Source of the DNA: an uncultured Veillonella sp.
GTDB taxonomy: Bacteria; Bacillota; Negativicutes; Veillonellales; Veillonellaceae
Direction: 5' to 3'
Length of the DNA: 30,328 bases
Assembly (NCBI GenBank): GCA_934202095.1
Contig: CAKPXN010000021.1
Location: 1 to 30,328, forward strand
Shown here: one piece after another, positions 17,318 through 27,762 of the stretch
How positions within the stretch are numbered: the first letter of the stretch is position 1
Layout: each line of letters opens with the position of its first letter
Made by a program: the position numbers and the translations under genes
Notes under the pieces: model-generated
What the model was told of the DNA's origin: nothing
Databases searched by the model: none
What the model saw: only the letters and a program-made list of their open reading frames with translations

Positions 17318-17326
17318 AATAAAGGA

Positions 17327-19336
<2,010 letters not shown>

Positions 19337-19357
19337 CTATATCATACAATGATTGTT

Positions 19358-21547
19358 CTAACCTTTTTTGACAGGTGCAAACTTAGCCATAACTACACGA
19401 ACACCTTGTGTAGGGAATTCAATGGTCAACTTCATGCCAGCCCCTTCACCGGAAACATTAACAACCTTACCATTCCCCCATTTGCTGTGAATAGCAGTAT
19501 CCCCAACCTTCCAATCAGCAATAACTTCATTGCGAATAATCGGTTTTGTGACAGGGCGACTAGCGACCGACATATGTCTTGGCACTGTTGGTTTAATATC
19601 ATCAGGAATTCTTCGTTTTGCACGTAAACTATCGACGAGTTCCGCCGGAATTTCATCGATGAAACGAGACGGTAAATAACTGCTAGTGCGACCGAATACG
19701 GTACGGGTTGTAGCATTAGAAATAAATAATTCCTTCTCAGCACGCGTAATTCCTACGTATGCGAGACGTCGTTCTTCTTCGATTTCCTCTGGATTCATCA
19801 AGGTACGACTATGTGGGAATAAGCCCTCTTCTAAGCCACCAAGGAATACAATAGGGAATTCAAGACCTTTAGCAGCATGCAATGTCATTAAGGTAACCTT
19901 AGATTCCTCTTGTTCAAAAGAATCAACATCGTTTACTAAGGCCACTTGTTCTAAGAAATCCTCAACAGTACCCGTTGGATTTGTATCTTGGAAATCCTTT
20001 GCTACAGATAATAATTCACCGATATTTTCTGCCCGTGCTTGGTCTTGTGGATCCGTACTTTCCTCTAGTTGAGCCAAGTAACCAGTTCGATCAAGGATGG
20101 CCTCTAAAATATCAAGAACGGATTTATCATCCATTTCCGCAACAAGTGTAAAGATTAAAATACCGAATTCCTCAAGTTTTTCCTTTGTTTTCCCCTTAAT
20201 GGTGTCAACCAAATGCAATTGCGTTAAGGTCATAAATAGGGATGTACCATTTTCACGGGCATAATCTTGCAATTTAGATACCGTAGTAGCACCAATACTA
20301 CGCTTTGGTACATTGATAATACGCAACAAACTTAAATCATCAAACGGATTATATAATACGCGCAAATAGGCGAGCACGTCTTTGATTTCTTTTCTATCAT
20401 AGAACTTAGTGCCACCTACCATAGTGTACGGTAAAGCACGTTTAATCAACGCTTCTTCTAGCACACGGGATTGTGCATTAGTACGATATAAGATGGCCAT
20501 ATCACCATACGGTACGCCGTGAATATCGTGTTTTTTTACGATTGTATCGCCTATGAAAGCAGCCTCTTCGTGTTCCGATTGAGCCGTAAAGTGTTGAATT
20601 TTGGCCCCTTCTACCTTATCGGTCCAAAGGTTCTTTTCTGGACGACCTTCGTTATTATCGATAACAGCATTAGCTGCATCCAAAATAATCTTTGTAGAAC
20701 GGTAGTTTTGCTCCAATTTAATAGATGTACAATTTGGATAATCCTTTTCGAAATCGAGGATATTTTGAATATCTGCACCACGCCAAGCGTAAATACTTTG
20801 GTCAGCATCACCTACGACGGCGATATTCTTCCAATACGAGGATAATAAATAAGCCAATAAATATTGAGCGTGATTCGTATCTTGATATTCGTCGATCATA
20901 ACATACTTAAACCGTTTGCTGTATTTTTCTAACACAGCAGCGTTAGATTGTAATAATTTAACAGCTACTAGCAATAAATCATCGAAATCTAATGCATTGT
21001 TTTTACGCAACTCTCGTTCGTAGTATTCATATACATCAGCTACCTTTTGTTGGTAAAAGTCACGCGCTTGTTTTCTATAATCTGAAGCGAACATCAATTT
21101 GTTTTTCGCATCGGAAATAGCACTAATCATGGCACCTACAGGATAATATTTATCGTCCAGATTAAGGGCCTTCAACGCTGCCTTTATAACGACTTGAGAG
21201 TCAGATGTATCATAAATTGTAAAATTGCTGTTATAACCTAAAAAATTATCTAATTCAAAGCGTAAAAATTTAGCACAAAAGCTGTGGAATGTACTTAGCC
21301 AAATTCGGTTAGCTACATCACCAACAAGTCCTTCAACACGGCTTTTCATTTCCTTAGCCGCCTTATTGGTAAATGTGATGGCTAAGATTTCATAAGGATT
21401 TACACCTTGAGCTAGTAAATATGCTATACGTACAGTTAATACCTTTGTTTTCCCTGATCCTGCACCTGCTAAAATCAATAGTGGGCCTTCGGTATGTTGT
21501 ACGGCTTGTTGTTGCTCCCGATTCAAGCCATCTAACAATGATTGCAT
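19358..21547 (-). CDS. pcrA: ATP-dependent DNA helicase PcrA (UvrD/Rep family)
   Basis: PcrA is a 3'-5' helicase used in nucleotide-excision repair, plasmid and rolling-circle replication, and removal of RecA filaments. The 729-residue protein has the superfamily 1 motifs in order: Q motif LNREQQQAVQH near 8-18, Walker A AGAGSGKT, motif II DEYQDTNHAQ, motif III GDADQSIYAWRGA, motif IV QNYRST, motif V LMTLHAAKGLEFP and motif VI AYVGITRAE. A C-terminal Tudor-like RNA polymerase-binding segment (VGDTAIHSKWGNGKV) is typical of PcrA. The ATG has AAGGAG 5 nt upstream. It leads the pcrA-ligA pair behind a plausible promoter. Confidence 0.96.
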   Translation of the reverse strand: MQSLLDGLNREQQQAVQHTEGPLLILAGAGSGKTKVLTVRIAYLLAQGVNPYEILAITFTNKAAKEMKSRVEGLVGDVANRIWLSTFHSFCAKFLRFELDNFLGYNSNFTIYDTSDSQVVIKAALKALNLDDKYYPVGAMISAISDAKNKLMFASDYRKQARDFYQQKVADVYEYYERELRKNNALDFDDLLLVAVKLLQSNAAVLEKYSKRFKYVMIDEYQDTNHAQYLLAYLLSSYWKNIAVVGDADQSIYAWRGADIQNILDFEKDYPNCTSIKLEQNYRSTKIILDAANAVIDNNEGRPEKNLWTDKVEGAKIQHFTAQSEHEEAAFIGDTIVKKHDIHGVPYGDMAILYRTNAQSRVLEEALIKRALPYTMVGGTKFYDRKEIKDVLAYLRVLYNPFDDLSLLRIINVPKRSIGATTVSKLQDYARENGTSLFMTLTQLHLVDTIKGKTKEKLEEFGILIFTLVAEMDDKSVLDILEAILDRTGYLAQLEESTDPQDQARAENIGELLSVAKDFQDTNPTGTVEDFLEQVALVNDVDSFEQEESKVTLMTLHAAKGLEFPIVFLGGLEEGLFPHSRTLMNPEEIEEERRLAYVGITRAEKELFISNATTRTVFGRTSSYLPSRFIDEIPAELVDSLRAKRRIPDDIKPTVPRHMSVASRPVTKPIIRNEVIADWKVGDTAIHSKWGNGKVVNVSGEGAGMKLTIEFPTQGVRVVMAKFAPVKKG

Positions 21548-21579
21548 GGTATCTCCTTATCTATAACATAAAATGAGTA

Positions 21580-21585
21580 ATTATA
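21580..21585 (-). promoter_or_regulatory. Candidate -10 of the pcrA-ligA operon
   Basis: A perfect TATAAT on the minus strand lies 33 bp upstream of the pcrA ATG. The expected -35 falls in the T run of the ppaC terminator and is poor, so this call rests mainly on the -10 and its position. Confidence 0.35.
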
Positions 21586-21601
21586 AATGACCATCACATA
21601 T

Positions 21602-21633
21602 AATAAAAACGTTGCAAGAGCAACGTTTTTATT
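21602..21633 (-). terminator. Terminator of ppaC
   Basis: A perfect 14-bp stem (AATAAAAACGTTGC with GCAACGTTTTTATT) around the loop AAGA (TCTT on the minus strand) ends in a T/A run. It lies 25 bp after the ppaC stop. The A/T ends make it able to work in both directions. Confidence 0.85.
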
Positions 21634-21657
21634 ACCATGATATGTCTATATCCTTTA

Positions 21658-22599
21658 TTATTTCATAGCTCCTAAAATTGGAGGTACAATTTGTTTCTTA
21701 CGGGACATTGTATTTGGTAAGAATACAGCATTATCTTTTACATCTTTACCAAATGCGTTCACTACAACGGATTCTACATCACCGCTATAGATCAATGTTG
21801 TGCTTTCATCAAGAATATTGGTAACCATAATATAGGATGCAGCATAGCCATTAGCTGTACGAAGAGCTTCTAAAGCAGCTACTAATTCAGCTTGTTTAGC
21901 CAATACATCAGTTGTATCCATAACAGAAATTTGACCGATAGAAATTGTTTGACCTGCTTCAGAGAATTCCTTCATATCTGTACGCACGATTTCATCATTT
22001 GTTAAATCAGAAATATCTGCGCCAGCTTTCAACATTTCTAAACCATAGGATTCGATATCTACACCAGCGATGGCAGCTAGTTTATGAGCCATTTTCTTGT
22101 CTGTTTCTGTACATGTTGGAGAGCGGAACAATACAGTATCAGAAATAATAGCAGACAACATTAAACCAGCAATATTCTTAGGAATTTCTTGATTATTTTC
22201 AATGTAAAGTTTAGTCAAAATTGTATTTGTACAACCTACTGGTTCCATGCGAATGAATACAGGGCCATCAGTTTCGAAATCACCAATACGGTGATGATCG
22301 ATAACACCACACATATTCATGGATTTATAACCATCGATGATTTGCTTGGATTCATTGTGGTCAGTTAAGTATAAATCGCCACCATTAGGAGCAAACTCTT
22401 CCCAGTTTGTAACGATTTGTGGGTGTTCGAAGCCAAAATGTTCCAACGCGTATTTAGTTTCCTTATTCGCATCACCAGCACATACAGGAGTTGCAGGGGT
22501 ACCCATTTGTGTCAACAAATTAGCATAAGAAATAGCAGAACAAATAGAATCAGTATCAGGGCTTTTATGACCAGCCACAAATGTTTTTACATCACTCAT
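21658..22599 (-). CDS. ppaC: Manganese-dependent inorganic pyrophosphatase (family II, DHH)
   Basis: This cytoplasmic enzyme splits pyrophosphate to two phosphates and pulls biosynthetic reactions forward. The 313-residue protein has the DHH/DHHA2 layout and no inserted CBS domains. Metal-site residues are visible: His11, Asp15 and Asp17 in GHKSPDTDS, TDHNE in the middle, and the namesake IDHHRIGDF. The C-terminal substrate-binding SRKKQIVP is present. The ATG chosen has AGAGGT about 7 nt upstream; an in-frame start fourteen codons earlier lacks support and would add residues outside the family's length. It is a single-gene unit between two terminators. Confidence 0.95.
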   Translation of the reverse strand: MSDVKTFVAGHKSPDTDSICSAISYANLLTQMGTPATPVCAGDANKETKYALEHFGFEHPQIVTNWEEFAPNGGDLYLTDHNESKQIIDGYKSMNMCGVIDHHRIGDFETDGPVFIRMEPVGCTNTILTKLYIENNQEIPKNIAGLMLSAIISDTVLFRSPTCTETDKKMAHKLAAIAGVDIESYGLEMLKAGADISDLTNDEIVRTDMKEFSEAGQTISIGQISVMDTTDVLAKQAELVAALEALRTANGYAASYIMVTNILDESTTLIYSGDVESVVVNAFGKDVKDNAVFLPNTMSRKKQIVPPILGAMK

Positions 22600-22669
22600 G
22601 TTTATACCTCTTTTATATAAATATTTCACAATATCGCCCATGCGATAATTAAATCGTTTTAACTAGGAT

Positions 22670-22675
22670 ATTATA
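22670..22675 (-). promoter_or_regulatory. Extended -10 promoter of ppaC
   Basis: ATGGTATAAT on the minus strand (TGn-extended -10), 71 bp upstream of the ppaC ATG and directly after the RND operon terminator. The same ten bases occur at the two promoters near 13.5 and 13.95 kb. The -35 at normal spacing is poor. Confidence 0.5.
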
Positions 22676-22692
22676 CCATAAAACAGTCAAAA

Positions 22693-22726
22693 AAACACGC
22701 CTATAAGCTATGTTATAAGCGTGTTT
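22693..22726 (-). terminator. Terminator of the RND efflux operon
   Basis: A 14-nt arm pair (AAACACGCTTATAA with TTATAGGCGTGTTT on the minus strand, one G-U pair) is followed by a run of seven T. It lies about 25 bp after the stop of the pump gene. Confidence 0.85.
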
Positions 22727-22749
22727 AATTTGTGTTATGAAATTTGGAT

Positions 22750-25700
22750 TTAGTGATTCTTTTTACGTTTTGTAAAGAATCCAGGGCCAATCTTTTCAAT
22801 GATGATGAAAAGCATTGGAATGATAAAGATACCAAAGAATGTAGCGGTTGTCATACCTGCTACTACCGTGATACCCATTGATGTACGAGCACCAGAACCG
22901 GCACCAGTAGAAATTGCCAATGGCAATACACCAAAGATGAATGCAAAGGAAGTCATCAAGATTGGACGCAAACGGATCTTAGCCGCTTCAATAGCCGCAT
23001 CGACGATATCCATACCGCGTTCATCAACACGAATCTTCGCATATTCGATGATCAGAATGCCATTCTTCGCAGCCAAGCCTACCAATGTTAACAAACCAAT
23101 TTGCATGTAAATATCATTTGCTAATTGGAATCGACCGGTAAAGTTCAATAAAAATGGTACTAATGCAGCACCAATCATACCAGATGGTACGGAGAATAGT
23201 ACAGCGAATGGAACCTTCCAAGATTCATACAATGCTGCAAGAATTAAGAATACGAATGTCAAACCAAGACCTAGAATTAGGAGTGTTTGAGAGCCGGCTT
23301 TTAATTCTTCACGCGTTTGTCCGCCCCAATCATATGTATACCCTTGTGGCAATGTTTTAGCAGCCGCATCTTTTAATGCTGCAATAGCATCACCTGAGGA
23401 ATAACCACGTGCTTGAGACCCACCGATTTGTACAGCCATCGCATTATCAAAACGCGTAATAGATGATGGTGTACCCGTTTTTTCCTTCGTAATATAGTTA
23501 GCAATGGAAACCATTTGGCCCTTGCTATTACGAACAGCGAGCATATTCAAGTTATCTGCATTTTGACGGAATGCATCATCTGCTTGAACAATAACCTTAT
23601 AGTTTTTACCATACGATGTATAATCGTTGACTTGGATACTACCATAGAAGCCTTGTAAAGCTGTAAAAATATCAGGTAAAGCAACGCCATCTTGAGCTGC
23701 TTTTTCACGATTAATTTGGAACTGTAAGGAAGGTGTAGCTGTATCGAATGTGGTGTAAATCGTTTGGATAGCTGGATTAGTACGAGCTTCTGCAATAAAT
23801 GCTTGTGCACGTTCGGCCATAACCTCAGGACTATCCCCTGCCTTATTGATAATGTACATTTGGAAACCACCAGTGTTACCAAGACCTGGAATGGATGGTG
23901 GATTTAATGCTACCACACTTGCTTCTGGAATATTTTTAGCAGCAAATCCAAATACAGCGCCAATCATAGCATTTACGGACTGATCAGAAGACTTACGTTG
24001 ATCCCAATCTTTTAAGACCGCAAAGGAAGCACCGGCACTAGATTTTTGACCGCCACCTAAAAGGTCAAATCCAGAAACAGTAAATACTTGTTCTACATTA
24101 TCTTTAATGCCCGGTGTTTGTTCTAAGAAATCTTTGATTTTATCTAGCGTTTCTACAGTACGTGCAGACGTTGCACCTGGTGGTTCATTTACTGCAATTA
24201 AGAAATATCCACTATCTTCTGCAGGTACGAAACTTGTAGGCAAGAAATGGAATACAATACCTGTACCAGCGGCAAAAACGAGTAATGTAATCACGGTTAA
24301 ACTCAAGCGATGACTCAAACGAGCTAACACTTTACCATACCAATCGCTAAAGCGTTCAAGACCACGATTGAATTTATTAAGTTGACGGTGAACGAAATCT
24401 TCACGTTCTTTTTGTACATGTGGTTTTAACATCGTCGCACAAAGTGCAGGTGTTAATACTAAAGCCACAATAGCTGAAATAGCTACAGATACGGCAATGG
24501 TCAAGGCAAATTGCTTATACAATATACCGGTCATACCGCCCATAAATGCGACAGGTACGAATACGGCAGCCAATACGAAGGCGATACCAACAACTGGGCC
24601 TTGTACATTTTTCATGGCCGCAATGGCAGCTTCTTTTGGGGATAAGCCATTATACTTGAGTTCATATTCAACGGCTTCTACTACTACGATAGCATCATCG
24701 ACGACAAGGCCGATAGCCAATACCATGGCAAATAATGTTAATGTATTGATGGAGAAATCTAACAAAACAAAGGCACCAAATGTACCAAGTAAAGAAACAG
24801 GTACTGCAATCATAGGTATCAATGTAGAGCGCCAAGATTGCAAGAACACATATACTACGATGAGCACGAGCAATAATGCTTCAAAGAATGTATGTTCCAC
24901 TTCATTAATAGAAGCACGTACGAATTTTGTATTATCTACGACTTCATGATATTCCAAATCTTGCGGGAACGATTTGGATTGTTCTGCTAAGATTTTTTGA
25001 ACATTAGCAATCGTTTCTAATGCATTCGCATCATTTTGTAAGGAAACGGCAAAACCTGCAGTTGGACGATGTTCAACAAATAGAACTTCACCAGATTTTG
25101 CATTTTTATCACGATAAGAAGCTTTAGGAGTAAAATCATAACCCTTAGCCCCTACATCGATACGAGCAATATCTTTTAAGTGTAATACAGTACCATTAGA
25201 GTTTTTGATAACAATGTTGCTAAATTGTTGCTCTGTCACAAGACGACCATCAATTTTAATTGGATATTGGAATGCTTGCTCACCATTGGTAGGATTTTTA
25301 CCAACTGTACCAGCCGCTGCTTGAACGTTTTGGCTCTTAATAGCGGCTGTTACTTCTGAGAGAGTAACACCCAATTTTTGCATCTTACTAGGATCTAGCC
25401 AAATGCGCATTGCGTAGTCAGAACCGAATTCCTGAACGGAACCTACACCCTTTACGCCCTTAATGGCATCCATCAAATAGTTTGTACCATAGTTTTTAAG
25501 GAATGTACTATCAAATGTACCATTAGGAGAGTTCAAGGAGAAAATATACGCCATATCTCCAGAGGATTTTGTTGTGGTTACCCCTACTTGTTGAACCTCA
25601 GATGGCAATTGAGCTAGCGCTGCTTGTACACGGTTTTGTGTATTAACCGTATCCATATCGGCATCGCTACCTTGATTGAATTGGAGTGACAAAGAATATG

Positions 25701-25959
25701 TACCATTACTGGAACTTGTAGAGGTCATAAAGTCTAAGTCCTGTACCCCAACGATTTGTGTTTCAATAACACTGGCCACCGTATCATTTACGACTTGTGC
25801 TGTAGCACCTGTATAGGCGGTACTAACTTGTACCGATGGCGGAGAGATTTGTGGATATCGAGCTATCGGAAGGTTAACCATTGAAATAAGGCCAGCCAAT
25901 GTAATCATGATGGCAATAACAATGGCAAAGATAGGTCGATTAATAAAGAATTTCGACAC
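22750..25959 (-). CDS. RND efflux pump inner-membrane subunit (HAE1/AcrB type)
   Basis: A proton-driven multidrug exporter of 1069 residues, the usual AcrB length. It has the N-terminal FFINRPIFAIV start, two large periplasmic loops and twelve membrane spans in two sets of six. The proton-relay aspartates are Asp421 and Asp422 in IGLVVDDAIVVVEA, and the second half carries the AAKNGILIIEYAK lysine and the GARTSMGI segment. It starts at GTG with AGGAGG about 8 nt upstream. The adaptor gene ends 10 bp upstream. It needs an outer membrane channel, which is not encoded nearby, so a TolC-like protein from elsewhere must be used. Substrates (drugs, bile salts, dyes) cannot be read from sequence. 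Confidence 0.93.
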   Translation of the reverse strand: MSKFFINRPIFAIVIAIMITLAGLISMVNLPIARYPQISPPSVQVSTAYTGATAQVVNDTVASVIETQIVGVQDLDFMTSTSSSNGTYSLSLQFNQGSDADMDTVNTQNRVQAALAQLPSEVQQVGVTTTKSSGDMAYIFSLNSPNGTFDSTFLKNYGTNYLMDAIKGVKGVGSVQEFGSDYAMRIWLDPSKMQKLGVTLSEVTAAIKSQNVQAAAGTVGKNPTNGEQAFQYPIKIDGRLVTEQQFSNIVIKNSNGTVLHLKDIARIDVGAKGYDFTPKASYRDKNAKSGEVLFVEHRPTAGFAVSLQNDANALETIANVQKILAEQSKSFPQDLEYHEVVDNTKFVRASINEVEHTFFEALLLVLIVVYVFLQSWRSTLIPMIAVPVSLLGTFGAFVLLDFSINTLTLFAMVLAIGLVVDDAIVVVEAVEYELKYNGLSPKEAAIAAMKNVQGPVVGIAFVLAAVFVPVAFMGGMTGILYKQFALTIAVSVAISAIVALVLTPALCATMLKPHVQKEREDFVHRQLNKFNRGLERFSDWYGKVLARLSHRLSLTVITLLVFAAGTGIVFHFLPTSFVPAEDSGYFLIAVNEPPGATSARTVETLDKIKDFLEQTPGIKDNVEQVFTVSGFDLLGGGQKSSAGASFAVLKDWDQRKSSDQSVNAMIGAVFGFAAKNIPEASVVALNPPSIPGLGNTGGFQMYIINKAGDSPEVMAERAQAFIAEARTNPAIQTIYTTFDTATPSLQFQINREKAAQDGVALPDIFTALQGFYGSIQVNDYTSYGKNYKVIVQADDAFRQNADNLNMLAVRNSKGQMVSIANYITKEKTGTPSSITRFDNAMAVQIGGSQARGYSSGDAIAALKDAAAKTLPQGYTYDWGGQTREELKAGSQTLLILGLGLTFVFLILAALYESWKVPFAVLFSVPSGMIGAALVPFLLNFTGRFQLANDIYMQIGLLTLVGLAAKNGILIIEYAKIRVDERGMDIVDAAIEAAKIRLRPILMTSFAFIFGVLPLAISTGAGSGARTSMGITVVAGMTTATFFGIFIIPMLFIIIEKIGPGFFTKRKKNH

Positions 25960-25969
25960 GTCTTACCTC

Positions 25970-27100
25970 CTATTGTTTAGCTGTTTCAATTTGCGTTTTA
26001 GACAATTCAGTGGCTTGTACCTTTGCACCATTTTTAACCTTAGTTAAACCATCTACAACGATTTCGTCACCATTTACAAGGCCAGATTTAACGATTGTGA
26101 AAGCCCCTGTAGTGCCACCAAGTTCAACAGCCTTTTGAGATACTGTTCCATCTTGACCGATAACATAGATAAACTTTTTATCCATAATTTGTAAAATAGC
26201 TTTTGTAGGTACCAAAATGGCATCCGTTAATTTTTCACCAGGAGAAATAACGGTAGCAAACATATTAGGTAACAATAAATGGTCAGGGTTAGGGAAGGAA
26301 GCTTTCAAAATAAGCTTGCCTGTAGAAGGATCTAATGTTCTTGCCGCTTGAACAACAGAACCTACTTGGTTATATTCCTTACCATCAGCTAAGCGTAATT
26401 TCAAATTAAGACCGCTGTTTTCATCACCAGAACGAGTAGCCATAAATTCAAGATACTCTTGTTCAGTCATACTAAATTCGACGAAAATAGGATCTACAGA
26501 ATCGATGGTTACTAATGTTGTGGATCCTGCATTAACAAATGTGCCTATATCGACAGCATCCATGCTCAATGTACCTGAATATGGTGCATAAATGATAGTA
26601 TCACCTAAGTTATCTTGCGCAATCTTCAATGCTGCTTGTTGTGCTTCTACTGCTGCTTTAGCTTGCTCTGCAGCTGAACGTTGAGTATCTACGCGTTGGC
26701 GTGCAATCGCATCTTGACTTGCCAATGTTTCATAACGACCTAAATCAGTTTCTGCATTTTGATAATCTGCATTGGCTCTTGCTACATTAGCTTCCGCTGT
26801 TGCTACATTGGATTCATATTGGCGAGAGTCGATGCGATATAAAGGTTGACCAGCTACAACTTGGTCCCCACCTTTAACAAATTTTTCCACCACATAACCA
26901 GTAACACGAGCATGTACAGCCACAGAATTTTCTGCCTTAACCGTACCCGTATAGGTTTGATCAACTTGTGCGTTTTGCGATACGATTTTATACGAATTTA
27001 CCGCCACATCAGCTGATTGCTGTTGTTGACTACCACAGCCTGCCACCAGTAATGCGGATACTGCCAATACTGCTAACATGCGTGAATATCGAGACTTCAT
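25970..27100 (-). CDS. RND efflux periplasmic adaptor lipoprotein (AcrA/MFP type)
   Basis: This 376-residue membrane-fusion protein joins the inner-membrane pump to an outer-membrane channel. A lipoprotein signal ends in the lipobox LVAGC with the lipidated Cys22. A lipoyl-like half follows (VAVHARVTGYVVEKFVKGGD, about 42-61), then a coiled-coil hairpin of about 80 residues rich in Ala, Gln and Glu (about 80-155). After it come the second lipoyl half (IIYAPYSGTLS), a beta-barrel and a membrane-proximal domain. The ATG has AAGGAG upstream, behind a strong promoter. It is the first gene of the two-gene pump operon. No TetR-type or other regulator is encoded beside it. Confidence 0.93.
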   Translation of the reverse strand: MKSRYSRMLAVLAVSALLVAGCGSQQQQSADVAVNSYKIVSQNAQVDQTYTGTVKAENSVAVHARVTGYVVEKFVKGGDQVVAGQPLYRIDSRQYESNVATAEANVARANADYQNAETDLGRYETLASQDAIARQRVDTQRSAAEQAKAAVEAQQAALKIAQDNLGDTIIYAPYSGTLSMDAVDIGTFVNAGSTTLVTIDSVDPIFVEFSMTEQEYLEFMATRSGDENSGLNLKLRLADGKEYNQVGSVVQAARTLDPSTGKLILKASFPNPDHLLLPNMFATVISPGEKLTDAILVPTKAILQIMDKKFIYVIGQDGTVSQKAVELGGTTGAFTIVKSGLVNGDEIVVDGLTKVKNGAKVQATELSKTQIETAKQ

Positions 27101-27162
27101 TACATGTACTCCTTTTCATAACACTAAATTTATAAGATCCAAATTCATAAATTTCTCAATAT

Positions 27163-27191
27163 ATTGTACTTTATTCCCATTGGATAGTCAA
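27163..27191 (-). promoter_or_regulatory. Promoter of the RND efflux operon
   Basis: TTGACT (27186-27191), a 17-bp spacer and TACAAT (27163-27168) on the minus strand, 63 bp upstream of the adaptor ATG. Near-consensus, so basal expression is probably substantial unless repressed. Confidence 0.7.
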
Positions 27192-27253
27192 GATTTCTAT
27201 ATCCTATAAACCATTAATAAAGCTAGATATTATCTATATTTTTATATGTTTAA

Positions 27254-27307
27254 TTGTGTACAATTTCACACTATATATAGTTGACTTTCATTAAAATTTG
27301 TGTACAA
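27254..27307. repeat. Pair of 10-bp direct repeats upstream of the RND promoter
   Basis: TTGTGTACAA occurs at 27254-27263 and 27298-27307, a 44-bp period or about four helical turns, with the palindrome CTATATATAG between them. They lie 63-120 bp upstream of the -35 box, in the space between ssrA and the adaptor gene. They may be sites for a distant regulator, or chance in AT-rich DNA. Apart from these, the promoter and the ssrA terminator, I see nothing in this 270-bp gap. Confidence 0.35.
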
Positions 27308-27315
27308 AACAAAAA

Positions 27316-27360
27316 ATACCGAAGATTTTGTATCATCATAAGATACTAAATCTTCGGTAT
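27316..27360 (-). terminator. Terminator of ssrA
   Basis: A strong hairpin (ATACCGAAGATTT with AAATCTTCGGTAT, and an inner GTATC/GATAC stem) is followed by TTTTTTGTTTTG on the minus strand, 12 bp after the tmRNA 3' end. Confidence 0.9.
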
Positions 27361-27371
27361 GAATCATCTCA

Positions 27372-27713
27372 TGGTGGAGATGAGGAGAGTCGAACTCCTG
27401 TCCAAAAGCGTTGCCATATAGACTTCTCCGAGCACAGTCTATGATTTAAGTCTCAAGTACCTATCGTTCACAGACAAACTACAGCACTCCAGTTCATGTT
27501 GTCTCGCCTAATTCATATGAACGACTAAATTAAGCCAGCCTACGGTTTGACGTCCATTCACACTTGGTAGGCACAAGTATGAGGGACGTAGCTTATGCAG
27601 CTAATGCAAAATTTTCTTCTGCGTTTAAATGTTTTCCCACCGTTTAACGGCCCAATGGAACGCCGACTCGCTATCTATACCACACTCGCCCCTGTCGAAA
27701 CCTTTACATCCCC
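27372..27713 (-). ncRNA. ssrA: Transfer-messenger RNA (tmRNA)
   Basis: tmRNA rescues stalled ribosomes with SmpB and adds a degradation tag. The two ends form an alanine tRNA-like acceptor stem: 5' GGGGATG pairs with 3' CATCTCC, with the G3-U70 alanine identity pair, and the sequence ends in an encoded ACCA. The T arm reads GGAGTTCGACTCTCC. The 342-nt length is normal for a one-piece tmRNA. The resume codon is GCA at 27622 (minus strand), and the tag reading frame to TAA at 27593 encodes AEENFALAA, ending in the ClpXP-type ALAA. Pseudoknot-forming segments such as GGGCCGTTAAACGGTGGG upstream of the tag are visible. It lies between bioF and the RND operon with its own promoter and terminator. 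Confidence 0.97.
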
Positions 27714-27733
27714 ATGGGTTTGTTGGTTTATCT

Positions 27734-27762
27734 ATCATACCCCTAATGTATATTCATGTCAA
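27734..27762 (-). promoter_or_regulatory. Promoter of ssrA, inside the 3' end of bioF
   Basis: A consensus -35 TTGACA (27757-27762) lies within the last codons of bioF, a 17-bp spacer follows, and the -10 TATGAT (27734-27739) is just past the bioF stop. The mature tmRNA 5' end is 20 nt beyond the -10, leaving a short leader for RNase P to remove. Confidence 0.8.

Noticed and set aside
24497..24949. 150-codon plus-strand open frame
   Set aside because: It lies wholly antisense within the RND pump gene; its Thr/Asn/Ala-rich product is what the reversed reading of that coding sequence gives.
27372..27400. Isolated tRNA-like T arm and acceptor end
   Set aside because: It is the 3' half of the tRNA-like domain of tmRNA, not a separate tRNA gene.
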